NCBI GenBank assembly: GCA_024228935.1
Contig: JAAESX010000048.1
Coordinates: 42,613-106,612, forward strand
Length of the DNA: 64,000 nucleotides
Direction: 5' to 3'
Source of the DNA: Pseudomonadota bacterium
GTDB taxonomy: Bacteria > Myxococcota_A > UBA796 > CAJQPC01
Positions within the stretch are counted from its first letter, which is position 1. Each line of letters begins with the position of its first letter. Below the pieces are notes generated by a model, which saw only the letters and a program-made list of their open reading frames with translations, was not told the DNA's origin and did no database searches. Shown here in pieces: positions 1-8,081 of the stretch. The translations under genes and the position numbers were made by a program.

Positions 1-1345
1 GCTCGACTCGGGCAAGGCCTACCTGGCGTGGGAGACCCCCGACGAGCTGGCGCGGATGCGCGAGCAGGACGGCGCGGGCTTCAAGTACCGGAAGTACGAG
101 TACGACGCCGAGGACATGGTCGAGTTCGAGGCCGAGGGCCGGCGCCCGGTCGTGCGCTTCGCGGTGCCGCTGGAGAAGGGCAAGATCGGCTTCCACGACG
201 AGATCCTGGGGGACGTCGAGGTCGACATCGACGAGGTCGACGACTTCGTCATCCGGAAGGCCGACGGCTTCCCGACGTACCACTTCGCCGTGGTCGTGGA
301 CGACGTGCACATGCAGATCACCCACGTGCTGCGGGCCCAGGAGCACTTCAAGAACACGCTCAAGCACCGCCTGCTGTACGAGGCGCTGGGCTGGGAGGAG
401 CACTTCCCGAAGCACGGCCACATGCCGATCATCAACCGCATCGAAGGCGGCAAGATGAGCAAGCGCGACAAGGCCCGAGCGGCTCGCGCGGCGGCCAGGG
501 CGGCGGGGCTCGATGCGGCGGGGCTCGCCGAGAAGACCGGGCTCGACGTGGTGACCTCGCAGGCCTTCCTGAAGAAGAAGAACGACGAGGTGGCCATCGC
601 CGTCCGCGTCGCCGAGGCCCTGGAGATCGAGCTGCCGGAGATCGACTGCATCGACTTCCGTCGCGCCGGCTTCCTGCCCGAGGCCATCGTCAACTTCCTG
701 GCGCTGCTGGGCTGGAACCCGGGGCTGCGGGACGACGAGGGCAACGAGGTCGAGATCCTGCCGCTGTCCGAGATGGCGAAGCACTTCTCGCTGGACCGGG
801 TCGGCAAGACCGCAGCCCGGTTCGACCGCGAGAAACTGCGCTGGATGAACGGGCAGTACATCCGCCTGGTGAGCCCCGAGCGGCGCGCCGAGGCCCTGCA
901 GGACTGGATCGACCACAACCCGGGCTCGGTGCTCGAGGAGTGGGATGCGGACCGTCGTGCCTGGCTCGTCGAGCTCTACAAGGACCGCCTGACGGCCTTC
1001 GCCGACCTGGCCCGGGACGCTGAGTTCTTCTTCGTGCGACCCACCGAGTGGGGCCCCGCGAAGGCCATCAAGAAGCACCTGCTGAAGGGGGGCGGGCTCG
1101 ACCGTCTTCGCGCGGCCCAGGCGGTGCTGGCGGCGGCGGACTGGAACGAAGAGGCGCTCGAGGCGGCGCTCACCGCCGCGGCCGAGGCCGACTACGACGG
1201 CAAGCTGGGCAAGCTGGCGCAGCCGGTTCGCGTGGCGGTCGCCGGGGGCCCCGTGTCACCGCCGATCTTCGGGACGCTCGTCGGCATCGGTCGCGAGGAG
1301 TCGCTGGCGCGCATCGAGGCGTGCCTGGCGCACCACGCCGAGTAG
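1..1345 (+). CDS. gltX: Glutamyl-tRNA synthetase, C-terminal 447 residues (5' end outside window)
   Basis: Charges tRNA-Glu with glutamate in the cytoplasm. Reading starts in frame at base 2; the HIGH-containing N-terminus (about 90 residues) lies off the left edge. The class I signature GGKMSKRDK is encoded near 446-472, and the anticodon-binding part (LPEAIVNFLALLGWNPG) follows at about 676-723. Between them sits an extra segment of roughly 60 residues, starting with an Ala/Arg-rich run, where Escherichia-type GltX goes almost directly from KMSKR to the LPEA helix. Such insertions occur in some GltX lineages, so the enzyme is probably active. Whether it discriminates tRNA-Gln cannot be told from this part. 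Confidence 0.95.
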   Translation, partial: LDSGKAYLAWETPDELARMREQDGAGFKYRKYEYDAEDMVEFEAEGRRPVVRFAVPLEKGKIGFHDEILGDVEVDIDEVDDFVIRKADGFPTYHFAVVVDDVHMQITHVLRAQEHFKNTLKHRLLYEALGWEEHFPKHGHMPIINRIEGGKMSKRDKARAARAAARAAGLDAAGLAEKTGLDVVTSQAFLKKKNDEVAIAVRVAEALEIELPEIDCIDFRRAGFLPEAIVNFLALLGWNPGLRDDEGNEVEILPLSEMAKHFSLDRVGKTAARFDREKLRWMNGQYIRLVSPERRAEALQDWIDHNPGSVLEEWDADRRAWLVELYKDRLTAFADLARDAEFFFVRPTEWGPAKAIKKHLLKGGGLDRLRAAQAVLAAADWNEEALEAALTAAAEADYDGKLGKLAQPVRVAVAGGPVSPPIFGTLVGIGREESLARIEACLAHHAE

Positions 1346-1350
1346 GGAGC

Positions 1351-1435
1351 GGGCTGACCGGCAGCCTCGGGGTTCGAGGACGCTGGGGGCACCGCAGCCG
1401 GGGGGCTGACCGGCAGCCTCGGGGTTCGAGGACGC
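1351..1435. repeat. 33-bp direct repeat, two copies, each containing a hairpin
   Basis: Identical 33-bp copies lie at 1351-1383 and 1403-1435, 52 bp apart, just after the gltX stop. Each contains the stem CCTCG, loop GGGTT, stem CGAGG (1365-1379 and 1417-1431). There is no T-tract, so simple intrinsic termination is uncertain. The element lies in the convergent gap between gltX and the epimerase gene and may end transcription from both sides or be a small dispersed repeat. Confidence 0.8.
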
Positions 1436-1457
1436 CGAGGCCTCCTCTATCGACCCT

Positions 1458-2333
1458 CTAGGACAGCAGGCAGTCGACGCCGGCTCGGAACGACCGCGGC
1501 CACAGACCCGTCGCTTCGGCGAGCGGGCGAGGATCGGCCGTGTCCGGGGTGTCGGCGGTGTCGAGCAGATCCGGCTCGAAGTCCTTGCTGAACCGCGAGA
1601 CGAACAGGATGGCGCGCTTCGGCACGTGCAGCGGGCGACGCCGCTTGCCGGCGGCCTTGGCGATGACCCGGACGATCTCGTCCATCGTCAGCACGTCCTC
1701 GCCGCCCGAGTCGAAGGCCGCGCCCGGCAGGCCCTTCTCGAGCAGGCGCAGGATGCTGCCGTTGAAGTCGTCCACGTGCACGGGCTGGCGCGTGTACTGG
1801 CCGTTCCCGATGACCGGGACGAGCGGGCTCTTCCGCACCATCTCGGCGAGCGTGTGGAAGCTCTCCTTGTGGCTCGGCCGATGCCGCGGGAGGTACGGGC
1901 CGTACGGGGCACAAGGCCGGACGATGGCGAACGGCAGGCCCGAGTCGCGCAGCCGGAGCTCGTCGGCCACCCGGCCGCGCTTGTACCCGGACTCGCCGGG
2001 CCAGTGCACGCAGGTGCTGCTGGCGTAGACGGTGGGCAGGCCGGCCTCGAGGACCGCGTCCATCATCCGCTTGTTCAGGCGCGTGCTGTCCGTCTCCTGA
2101 CGTCCGTTCCCGGTGCCCTTCACCTTGCAGGCCAGGTGCACCACCGCGTCCGCCCCCAGCTCGCGGAGCTTCGCGCCGGCGCCGGGGGTGCCCAGATCGC
2201 AGTGCACCGAGGTGGTGCCTGGGATGGAGACCGGCGTGCGGTTGTAGACGGCGAGCACGTCGTGGTCGACCGCGGCCAGGTGGCAGAACCACGCGCCGAC
2301 GAACGAGCTGCCGCCCGTGACGACGATGCGCAT
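1458..2333 (-). CDS. NAD-dependent epimerase/dehydratase family protein (atypical SDR)
   Basis: A 291-residue extended short-chain dehydrogenase-like protein. The N-terminal Rossmann motif TGGSSFVG binds NAD(P), and VVHLAC and SSTCVHWPGE match the conserved strand and Ser/Thr region of nucleotide-sugar epimerases. The usual YxxxK pair reads YKRGR, so the catalytic Lys appears replaced by Arg and the reaction may differ. Start: ATG at 2333 overlaps the stop of the upstream MOSC gene by one base (TGATG), so the two are translationally coupled. The open frame continues far upstream, but residue 1 is set by the nucleotide-binding motif and the coupling. Substrate unknown. Confidence 0.85.
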   Translation of the reverse strand: MRIVVTGGSSFVGAWFCHLAAVDHDVLAVYNRTPVSIPGTTSVHCDLGTPGAGAKLRELGADAVVHLACKVKGTGNGRQETDSTRLNKRMMDAVLEAGLPTVYASSTCVHWPGESGYKRGRVADELRLRDSGLPFAIVRPCAPYGPYLPRHRPSHKESFHTLAEMVRKSPLVPVIGNGQYTRQPVHVDDFNGSILRLLEKGLPGAAFDSGGEDVLTMDEIVRVIAKAAGKRRRPLHVPKRAILFVSRFSKDFEPDLLDTADTPDTADPRPLAEATGLWPRSFRAGVDCLLS

Positions 2334-2806
2334 CAGACGAGCTCGATGGTGTCGCCGACCCGGATGGTGCCGGTCTCGACGATGGACGCACACAGCCCGC
2401 CGCGGCCGACCATCGCCGCGAAGCCGCCGGGCCCGAGCGTCTTGTCCATCCGCTCGCACGGGTCGCAGCAGCGGGTCCCGCGAAGGACGACCTCGCCGAT
2501 GCGGAAGTTCTGGTCGATGAGCGTCAGCAGGTTCACGCCGCGCACCAGCACGTTGCGTCGGGTGTTGGTGTGCTCGACCTCGCGACCCAGCGTGGCGGCG
2601 ATGGCGCCGATGTCCTCGACCGCGATGAGCGTGACCGCGCGCTTGCTCCGGCGGGCGTGATCGAGCGCCCCATCGTCGAGCTCCCAGGCGTCGACGGCGA
2701 CGACCGGCTCGCGCTTGTGGGGGCGGATGCTGATGGCGTCGACCGTTCCGCTCTGCGCCGCGCCGCGCACAAGGTCCTCGCGAGGACGCTCTCCGAAGTA
2801 GCCCAT
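2333..2806 (-). CDS. MOSC domain protein
   Basis: A 157-residue protein consisting of little more than a MOSC domain (molybdenum cofactor sulfurase C-terminal family). Supporting segments are RRNVLVRGVNLL, the Cys-bearing DPCERMDKTLGPGG and RGGLCASI, followed by a short barrel end (TIRVGDTIEL). MOSC proteins bind or transfer sulfur to molybdenum cofactor or use related activated-sulfur chemistry, which fits the cofactor operon at 44300-49808. ATG 2806 is preferred; the 34-bp gap to the divergent lipoprotein region leaves little room for a longer N-terminus. It overlaps the downstream epimerase by one base. Confidence 0.85.
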   Translation of the reverse strand: MGYFGERPREDLVRGAAQSGTVDAISIRPHKREPVVAVDAWELDDGALDHARRSKRAVTLIAVEDIGAIAATLGREVEHTNTRRNVLVRGVNLLTLIDQNFRIGEVVLRGTRCCDPCERMDKTLGPGGFAAMVGRGGLCASIVETGTIRVGDTIELV

Positions 2807-2855
2807 GCCCGACCCGTACCCGATTACGCTCGTGGGTGAAATGACGGAGTCCGAG

Positions 2856-3407
2856 ATGCTGTTCTTCCTCTTCGCGCTGGCCTGTGGCGACAAGGACGAC
2901 CCCACCACCGACAGCGGGCCGGAGACCGACGCGGACACCGACGCCGACGCGGACTCCGACACGGACGCGGACGCCGACGCGGACTCGGATGCCGACTCGG
3001 ACGCGGACGCCGACACCGATACCGATACCGCCCCCCCGTGCGGTCTGACGGACGCGGACTTCACCGCGTGGACCAGCGACGAGGGCCACACCGCGAAGAC
3101 CACCTTCGCCGAGGGCGACACCGTTCGCATGTTGGGGTCGGTCCGGAACAACTGCCCGTTCGACATGGAGATCCATCTGCGCAGTGGGTGCCTGGTCGGG
3201 CACTTCGACTGGGTCGACGCCAACGGGGTGACGGCGATGTCGGACTACGGCTGCACCGACGCCGAGGAGACCCTGCCTCTCTTGCAGGGCACCGCGCTGA
3301 CGTTCCCCTACGACGCGACGCCGCCCGTCGGCGAGTACACGCTCACCGCGCACTTCGACGACATGGACTTCCACACCGCGACCGCCGAGTTCATCGTCGT
3401 CGAGTGA
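2856..3407 (+). CDS. Asp-rich secreted lipoprotein
   Basis: A 183-residue predicted lipoprotein of unknown function. It begins MLFFLFALAC, so only nine residues precede the lipobox Cys. An upstream in-frame ATG exists at 2841, but GGAG at 2846-2849 lies 6 bases before ATG 2856 and favours the short start. After GDKDD comes a linker of about 35 residues made almost only of Asp alternating with Ala, Ser or Thr, then a compact domain with four Cys that may form two disulfides. The poly-Asp linker probably binds calcium or acts as a flexible spacer. Transcribed divergently from the MOSC gene. Confidence 0.75.
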   Translation: MLFFLFALACGDKDDPTTDSGPETDADTDADADSDTDADADADSDADSDADADTDTDTAPPCGLTDADFTAWTSDEGHTAKTTFAEGDTVRMLGSVRNNCPFDMEIHLRSGCLVGHFDWVDANGVTAMSDYGCTDAEETLPLLQGTALTFPYDATPPVGEYTLTAHFDDMDFHTATAEFIVVE

Positions 3408-3416
3408 GTCGCTGCC

Positions 3417-3497
3417 TCAGAGGAACGTCACGACGCAGTAGCCGATGATGCTCCCGAGGAAGATCACGACGAGCGCGATGCCCAGCTTGTCGTTCAT
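3417..3497 (-). CDS. 26-residue single-pass membrane peptide
   Basis: ATG at 3497 overlaps the TGA of the upstream M16 gene (ATGA), giving a 26-residue product beginning MNDKLGIALVVIFLGSIIG and ending in VVTFL. After the charged NDK start it is almost entirely one transmembrane helix. The coupling and clear hydrophobic character suggest a real small membrane protein translated after the M16 pair, possibly a partner of the lipoprotein subunit. No homologue is recognised. Chance is the alternative, since the frame is only 81 bases long. Confidence 0.5.
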   Translation of the reverse strand: MNDKLGIALVVIFLGSIIGYCVVTFL

Positions 3498-4918
3498 TCC
3501 ACCGTCGTCCAGGTGACATCGGGCACCGATGTCGACACCTGGTCGGTCACGGTGGACAGGTCGCCGACGACGACCACGACGGCCTGATCGAGGTCGATCG
3601 ACGCCAGCGCGGCGTTGACCTGGGCGAGCGTCGTGGCGTCGAGCGCCGTCAGCTCGCTGGCCAGGTACTGGTTGTCGTACCCGTCGGCCAGGGCCCAGGC
3701 GAAGGAGCCGGCCGTGCCCGAGCGGGTCTCGACCGACGACGTCAGCGAGGTGCGGCGGGCGCCCTTGGCCTTCTCGAGCTCGGCCTCGTCGATGCCGGCG
3801 GTGATCTTGTCGAGCTCGCCGAGCAGGTCCGCCAGGGCGGCGCCGGTCACGTCCGAGCGGACGGACGTCGAGGCGACGACCTGGCCCCAGTCGGCGCCGT
3901 AGCTCGTCGAGGCGCGCGCTCCGTAGGTGTAGCCCTTCTCCTCGCGCAGCAGGCGGTTCAGGCGCGACGTGAACGTGCCACCGAGGACGATAGCGCCGAG
4001 CCGCGCGGCCACGAGCTCGGGCTGCGAGGCTGACCAGCCGGGCATCACCACCCGCAGCGTCGACTGGGTCGAGCCGGGGTCGTCGACCAGGTAGTAGCCG
4101 GGCGTCGGTGCCGCCTCGGCCATGGCGCGGGTGTCGGTCGCCGTGCCGTCCCAGGCGCCGAACGTCTGGTCCAGCACGGTTCGGGCGCCGTGCGCGTCGA
4201 TGTCACCGGTGATGACGAACGTCGCGTTCTCGGGGCGGAAGCGCTGGGACCAGCTCTCGCGGCAGCCCGCCGCGGTGGTCGCGCCCACGCTCTCCTTGGT
4301 GCCGCTGGTGGCGTGCGCCATGACGTGGCCCTCGCCCCAGTACAGCCGCTCGGCCGTCTCGTAGGCGACCGTGGTCGGGCGAGCGTTCGCCTCGTCGATC
4401 TGGGCCTGGATCTGGCCCTGCAGCTTTTCGAGCTCGTCCGCGTCGAACGACGGCGACAGCACGGCCTCGGCCATCAGCCCGAGCGCGGTGTCGAGGCGGG
4501 CCGAGTGGGAGTCGACGTAGACCATCGACATCGTTCCGTAGGTCGAGGTGCCCAGCACGATGGCCTGCTGGTCGAGCAGCTCGGCGAACGCGTTGGCGTC
4601 GTGCTCGGTCGTGCCGCGCGTCAGGGCCTGGTTGGCGATGCTGGTCAGGCCCGGCTGGTCCGCCGGGTCCGCGGTCTTGCCGCCATCGACCAGCAGACGG
4701 ACGCTGACGAGCGGCAGTCCGCGCTGCTCGACCACGTGCACGGTGGCGCCGGAGTCGAGCGTGAAGCTCTCGGCGGTCGGGGGGACGAAGGCGCTGGGCT
4801 CGCCGACGACGGGGCGCTCGGCGAGGGGGTCGACGACGGTCGGCACAGAGGTCTCGGGGTCGGTCGGCTTGGGGCAGGCGATGAGCGTCAGGAGCGGGAG
4901 CATGGAGAGCGAGAGCAT
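3494..4918 (-). CDS. M16 family peptidase-like lipoprotein, probably non-catalytic subunit
   Basis: A 474-residue M16-fold protein with a lipoprotein signal (MLSLSMLPLLTLIAC). The zinc motif HxxEH of the active subunit is missing: the equivalent region reads LTRGTTEHDANAF. The C-terminal substrate-binding motif RLLREEKGYTYGA, typical of the inactive partner, is present. M16B peptidases often work as active/inactive pairs, and the gene directly follows the HxxEH-bearing subunit with a TGATG overlap. Start: GAGGAG lies 7-8 bases upstream of ATG 4918. The heterodimer probably sits on the outer membrane facing the periplasm and degrades peptides. Confidence 0.9.
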   Translation of the reverse strand: MLSLSMLPLLTLIACPKPTDPETSVPTVVDPLAERPVVGEPSAFVPPTAESFTLDSGATVHVVEQRGLPLVSVRLLVDGGKTADPADQPGLTSIANQALTRGTTEHDANAFAELLDQQAIVLGTSTYGTMSMVYVDSHSARLDTALGLMAEAVLSPSFDADELEKLQGQIQAQIDEANARPTTVAYETAERLYWGEGHVMAHATSGTKESVGATTAAGCRESWSQRFRPENATFVITGDIDAHGARTVLDQTFGAWDGTATDTRAMAEAAPTPGYYLVDDPGSTQSTLRVVMPGWSASQPELVAARLGAIVLGGTFTSRLNRLLREEKGYTYGARASTSYGADWGQVVASTSVRSDVTGAALADLLGELDKITAGIDEAELEKAKGARRTSLTSSVETRSGTAGSFAWALADGYDNQYLASELTALDATTLAQVNAALASIDLDQAVVVVVGDLSTVTDQVSTSVPDVTWTTVE

Positions 4919-6231
4919 CAGTTGGTCTCCTCGGCGGGCGCTTCGGCCGGGTGGACACGGAACGTCGCCGCCCGGTCCTTCGTCAGGGTCGCGGCGGCGG
5001 CCTGGACCTGCTCGGGGGTCGCCGAGGTATAGCGGGCCAGGTCGGCGGCCAGGTTGTCCGGCGTGCCGGTCAGGTACTGGTAGCGGTTCAGGGCGCTCGC
5101 CCGGGAGTGCAGCGACTCGAGGCCGCCGATGAAGGCCATCTCGTAGGCGTTCACGACCCGCTCGAGCTCCTCGGGGGTCGGCCCCTCGGCGGCCAGCAGC
5201 TCGATCTCCTCGAGCAGGATGGCCTCGATCTCCTCGACGGTGTGGCCCTCGGCGGGCTTGGCGTCGACGATGAACAGGCTCGAGTGCAGCTGGCTGTACT
5301 GGCCTGCGGAGACCTCGACCGCGATGCCCCCGTCGACCAGCCGGCGGTACAAGCGGCTCGAGCGACCCGTCGAGAGCACGCCGGAGACCAGGTCCAGCGC
5401 GGCGTCACCCTCTTCGAAGGCGCCCGGGCTGTGCCAGATGAACATCGTGAGCGGGGTCTCGATGGACTCGTCGGTGACCTCGACGAGCGACTTCACCGGC
5501 TTGTCCGGCGCCACGGGGGCGGCACGCTCGCCGATCTCGACCGGCTCCAGGTGACCGAAGAGACGCTCGATCTCGGCTTTGGCCTCGTCGATGTCGATGT
5601 CGCCGGCCAGGACCAGCGAGGCGTTGTTCGGCACGTACCAGCTCTCGAAGAAGCCGATCACGTCCGACAGCTCGGCGGCAGTCAGGTCCTCGTGCGAGCC
5701 GATGACGGTGTGCGCGTAGGGGTGACCCTCGGGGTAGAGCGCACTGGGCAGCTCCAGCCAGATGGCGCCGTACGGGGCGTTCTCGTAGGACTGGCGCCGC
5801 TCGTTCTTCACGACCTCGCGCTGCAGGTCCAGCTTCTCCTGGGTCATGGCCGAGGCGAGCCCGTCCATGCGGTCTGCCTCCATCCACAGGAACGTCGAGG
5901 TCAGGCTGCTGGGGCCGACCTCGTAGTAGTCGGTGGCGTCCTCGGACGTCCACGCGTTGTTCCAGCCGCCGTAGCCCTCCATCAGGTCGTCGAAGCCCGA
6001 GTCCGGGAGGCGCGTCGTGCCCATGAACATCAGGTGCTCGAACAGATGCGCGAAGCCGGTCCGGCCGGCGACCTCGTCCTTGCTCCCGACGCCGTACCAG
6101 AGGTTCACCACTACCTGAGGCAGGCTGTGGTCCTCGACGAGGATGACGTTCAGTCCGTTGTCGAGCTGGTACTGCTCGTGCGGAATCGAGAGGTCCTGTG
6201 CGTGCGCACTCATGGCCATCACCAGCAGCAT
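4918..6231 (-). CDS. M16 family zinc metallopeptidase, catalytic subunit, secreted
   Basis: A 437-residue pitrilysin-family protease. The inverted zinc motif HLFEH lies in GFAHLFEHLMFMG at about residues 53-65, with the distal Glu region following (NAWTSEDATDYYE). The start ATG 6231 gives a short export signal MLLVMAMSAHA cut before QD, preceded by GAGGA a few bases upstream. It is the first gene of a three-gene unit with the inactive M16 lipoprotein and the 26-residue peptide. The 52-bp gap to the divergent amidohydrolase gene must hold both promoters. Confidence 0.93.
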   Translation of the reverse strand: MLLVMAMSAHAQDLSIPHEQYQLDNGLNVILVEDHSLPQVVVNLWYGVGSKDEVAGRTGFAHLFEHLMFMGTTRLPDSGFDDLMEGYGGWNNAWTSEDATDYYEVGPSSLTSTFLWMEADRMDGLASAMTQEKLDLQREVVKNERRQSYENAPYGAIWLELPSALYPEGHPYAHTVIGSHEDLTAAELSDVIGFFESWYVPNNASLVLAGDIDIDEAKAEIERLFGHLEPVEIGERAAPVAPDKPVKSLVEVTDESIETPLTMFIWHSPGAFEEGDAALDLVSGVLSTGRSSRLYRRLVDGGIAVEVSAGQYSQLHSSLFIVDAKPAEGHTVEEIEAILLEEIELLAAEGPTPEELERVVNAYEMAFIGGLESLHSRASALNRYQYLTGTPDNLAADLARYTSATPEQVQAAAATLTKDRAATFRVHPAEAPAEETN

Positions 6232-6283
6232 GTGATCCTCGGCAGAAGGAGCCGCGAACCTATCTCGATCCGAGGGTTCGTCG

Positions 6284-7021
6284 ATGCTCCTGACTCCGCT
6301 GTTGGCTCCGCTCCTGCTCGCCTGCGCTTCCGTGCCCGCGAGCGACACCGCCGAGGCCGCCGCTCCGGCCGCTGACGCCATCCTGGAGAACGTGCGTCTC
6401 CCGGGGGACGCGTCCGTCGATCTGCGTGTCGAGGACGGGGTGATCGTCGAGATCGGCGAGCTGTCCGGAGGCACCGATCTCGGCGGTCGGTTCATCGCTC
6501 CGGCCTTCGCGGACTCGCACGTGCACCTGGCCTACCTGAACGGTGCGGCCGAGCCGCTGGCCGACAACGGGGTCGTCGCCGCGGTCGACCTGGCCGCGCC
6601 GCTGGGCTCCATCTCGAGCGGGCTCCCCATCGACGTGGTGTGGGCCGGGCCCATGGTCACCGCCGATGGCGGCTACCCCACGCGGTCGTGGGGCTCGAAC
6701 GGCTACGGAACGGAGTGTTCGGACGCCGAGGAGGCGCGGCAGGCGGTTCGGGATCACCACGCGGCGGGGGCCCGAGTCATCAAGGTCCCGCTTCAGGAGC
6801 CGCTGCTGTCGGACGAGGCGCTGCTCGCGGTCGCGGACGAGGCCCACGGGCTGGGCCTGATGGTCGCCACCCACGCCCTGACCGACGCGATGGCGGCCAA
6901 GGGCGCCGAGATGGGCTTCGACGTGTTGGCCCACACCCCGACCGAGGCCGACCCGCTCGAGGACCTGGGCCCGCTCGGTGAGCCCGACGAGGTCTGGATC
7001 CGTGGGGTCAGACGCCGCTGA
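6284..7021 (+). CDS. Short amidohydrolase-like lipoprotein (C-terminally truncated form)
   Basis: A 245-residue lipoprotein (MLLTPLLAPLLLAC) resembling imidazolonepropionase/amidohydrolase proteins: an N-terminal composite beta domain (GGRFIAPAFADSHVHLAY) with the metal HxH, a candidate metal Lys in ARVIKVP, and later His in VATHALTDAM and VLAHTP. Relatives are usually 400 residues or more and have a final catalytic Asp; this one stops right after the fourth His region, running 14 bases into the convergent cNMP gene. It is therefore either a truncated, probably inactive copy or a minimal variant. GAGGG 7 bases upstream supports ATG 6284. Confidence 0.7.
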   Translation: MLLTPLLAPLLLACASVPASDTAEAAAPAADAILENVRLPGDASVDLRVEDGVIVEIGELSGGTDLGGRFIAPAFADSHVHLAYLNGAAEPLADNGVVAAVDLAAPLGSISSGLPIDVVWAGPMVTADGGYPTRSWGSNGYGTECSDAEEARQAVRDHHAAGARVIKVPLQEPLLSDEALLAVADEAHGLGLMVATHALTDAMAAKGAEMGFDVLAHTPTEADPLEDLGPLGEPDEVWIRGVRRR

Positions 7022-8072
7022 CGATGAGCTGGCGGTACGCCTTTCGCTCCCGGTCCGTGATGGTCGGGTCGTTGGCCAGCACGCTCACGAGCAGCGCGAC
7101 GTGGGCGTTGGCGTTCTCGAGCTGGCTCGAGAGCGCGCCGTACACGACTCGACGCATCGCGCGGCCCTCATGGCTGTCCTCGCCCTCGAGCTGGCTGTAG
7201 AGCTCGCCGGGCAGCTTGAGCAGCCAGGTCGGCGTCGGGGCGTAGCAGGTCGCCGAGCGCACGCTGCCGTGGACGAGCGACACGAGACCGAAGAACGTGC
7301 CCGGACCGAACTCGGCGACCTTCTCGTTCTGGAACGAGCGGGTCGCGCGGTAGACATCGATCTGACCGTCGGCGACGACGTAGGCGTCACCTCCGTGCAT
7401 CCCTTCCTTCAGGAGCACGGTGCCGGCGGGGCAGGGGACGACCTCGAGGCCGCGGGCGAGCGCGTCGCGGGCGTCGGCGGGCAGCGCAAGGAACGTGTTG
7501 GACTCGGCCAGCACGCGAGCGGCGCTCGGCCGGGGGGTCGTCGGCGCGGTGTTCTTCTTCTTTCCGAACAGGCCCGCCAGCCGGCCCAGCAGGGTGTCGG
7601 GCGCGACGTCCTCGAACTCGGTGCCCGAGCCCATGCGGCTGATGTGCTCGTTCATCTCGCGCAGGCGGCGCCCGAGCGTGCGCAGGGCGACGGACTCGAG
7701 GATGGGGATCAGCGCGTTCCCGTGGACCCGCAGGATGTCGAGGCCGGTCTGTTCGATGAGCACCAGTCGGCACGGCGTCAGGGTGCGCACGGTCGCCGAG
7801 CGGCGGCCCGAGCCTCCGAACAGCGCCATGTCGCCGAGCAGCTCGCCCTCGCCGACCGTGGCCAGCTGGACCGCCGGGTCGCCGGCGATGATCTCGAGGC
7901 TCCCCTCGAGCACGACCATCAGCGAGTCGTCCTGCTCGCCCTCCTTGAGGAGGACCTCCCCGGCGCCCACGTCGAACGACGTCAGGGCGAGAGCGCACGC
8001 CTGCTCGTAGTAGTGCCGCGGGCAGATGCGGAAGAGGGGGAGGTGCTGCGCGTCCTGCGGTGCGATCGGCAT
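7008..8072 (-). CDS. Tandem cyclic-nucleotide-binding domain protein
   Basis: A 354-residue cytoplasmic protein with two CRP-type sensor domains. The first (about residues 30-130) shows GEVLLKEGEQDDSLMVVLEGS and GELLGDMALFGGSGRRSATV, a good phosphate-binding cassette with Arg. The second (about 195-310) shows AGTVLLKEGMHGGDAYVV and GTFFGLVSLVHGSVRSAT, with a weaker cassette. No DNA-binding helix-turn-helix follows, so it is not a CRP-type regulator; similar two-domain proteins act as adaptors or as regulators of transport or protein degradation. It stands alone on the minus strand, convergent with the amidohydrolase gene. Confidence 0.88.
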   Translation of the reverse strand: MPIAPQDAQHLPLFRICPRHYYEQACALALTSFDVGAGEVLLKEGEQDDSLMVVLEGSLEIIAGDPAVQLATVGEGELLGDMALFGGSGRRSATVRTLTPCRLVLIEQTGLDILRVHGNALIPILESVALRTLGRRLREMNEHISRMGSGTEFEDVAPDTLLGRLAGLFGKKKNTAPTTPRPSAARVLAESNTFLALPADARDALARGLEVVPCPAGTVLLKEGMHGGDAYVVADGQIDVYRATRSFQNEKVAEFGPGTFFGLVSLVHGSVRSATCYAPTPTWLLKLPGELYSQLEGEDSHEGRAMRRVVYGALSSQLENANAHVALLVSVLANDPTITDRERKAYRQLIVSGV

Positions 8073-8081
8073 GCCGCCGTT

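Noticed and set aside
1365..1379. GGTTCGA sequence as a tRNA T-arm
   Set aside because: The 5-bp hairpin stands alone; no acceptor, D or anticodon arms fit at the required spacing, and it is duplicated.
2901..3030. Asp-coding low-complexity stretch as a CRISPR-like array
   Set aside because: Imperfect GAC-rich triplet repetition in frame with a lipoprotein; no repeat-spacer structure. No CRISPR array or cas gene is visible in the window.
2334..3374. N-terminal extension of the epimerase frame upstream of ATG 2333
   Set aside because: It runs through the MOSC gene and the Asp-rich lipoprotein region in other frames; the Rossmann motif requires the start at 2333.
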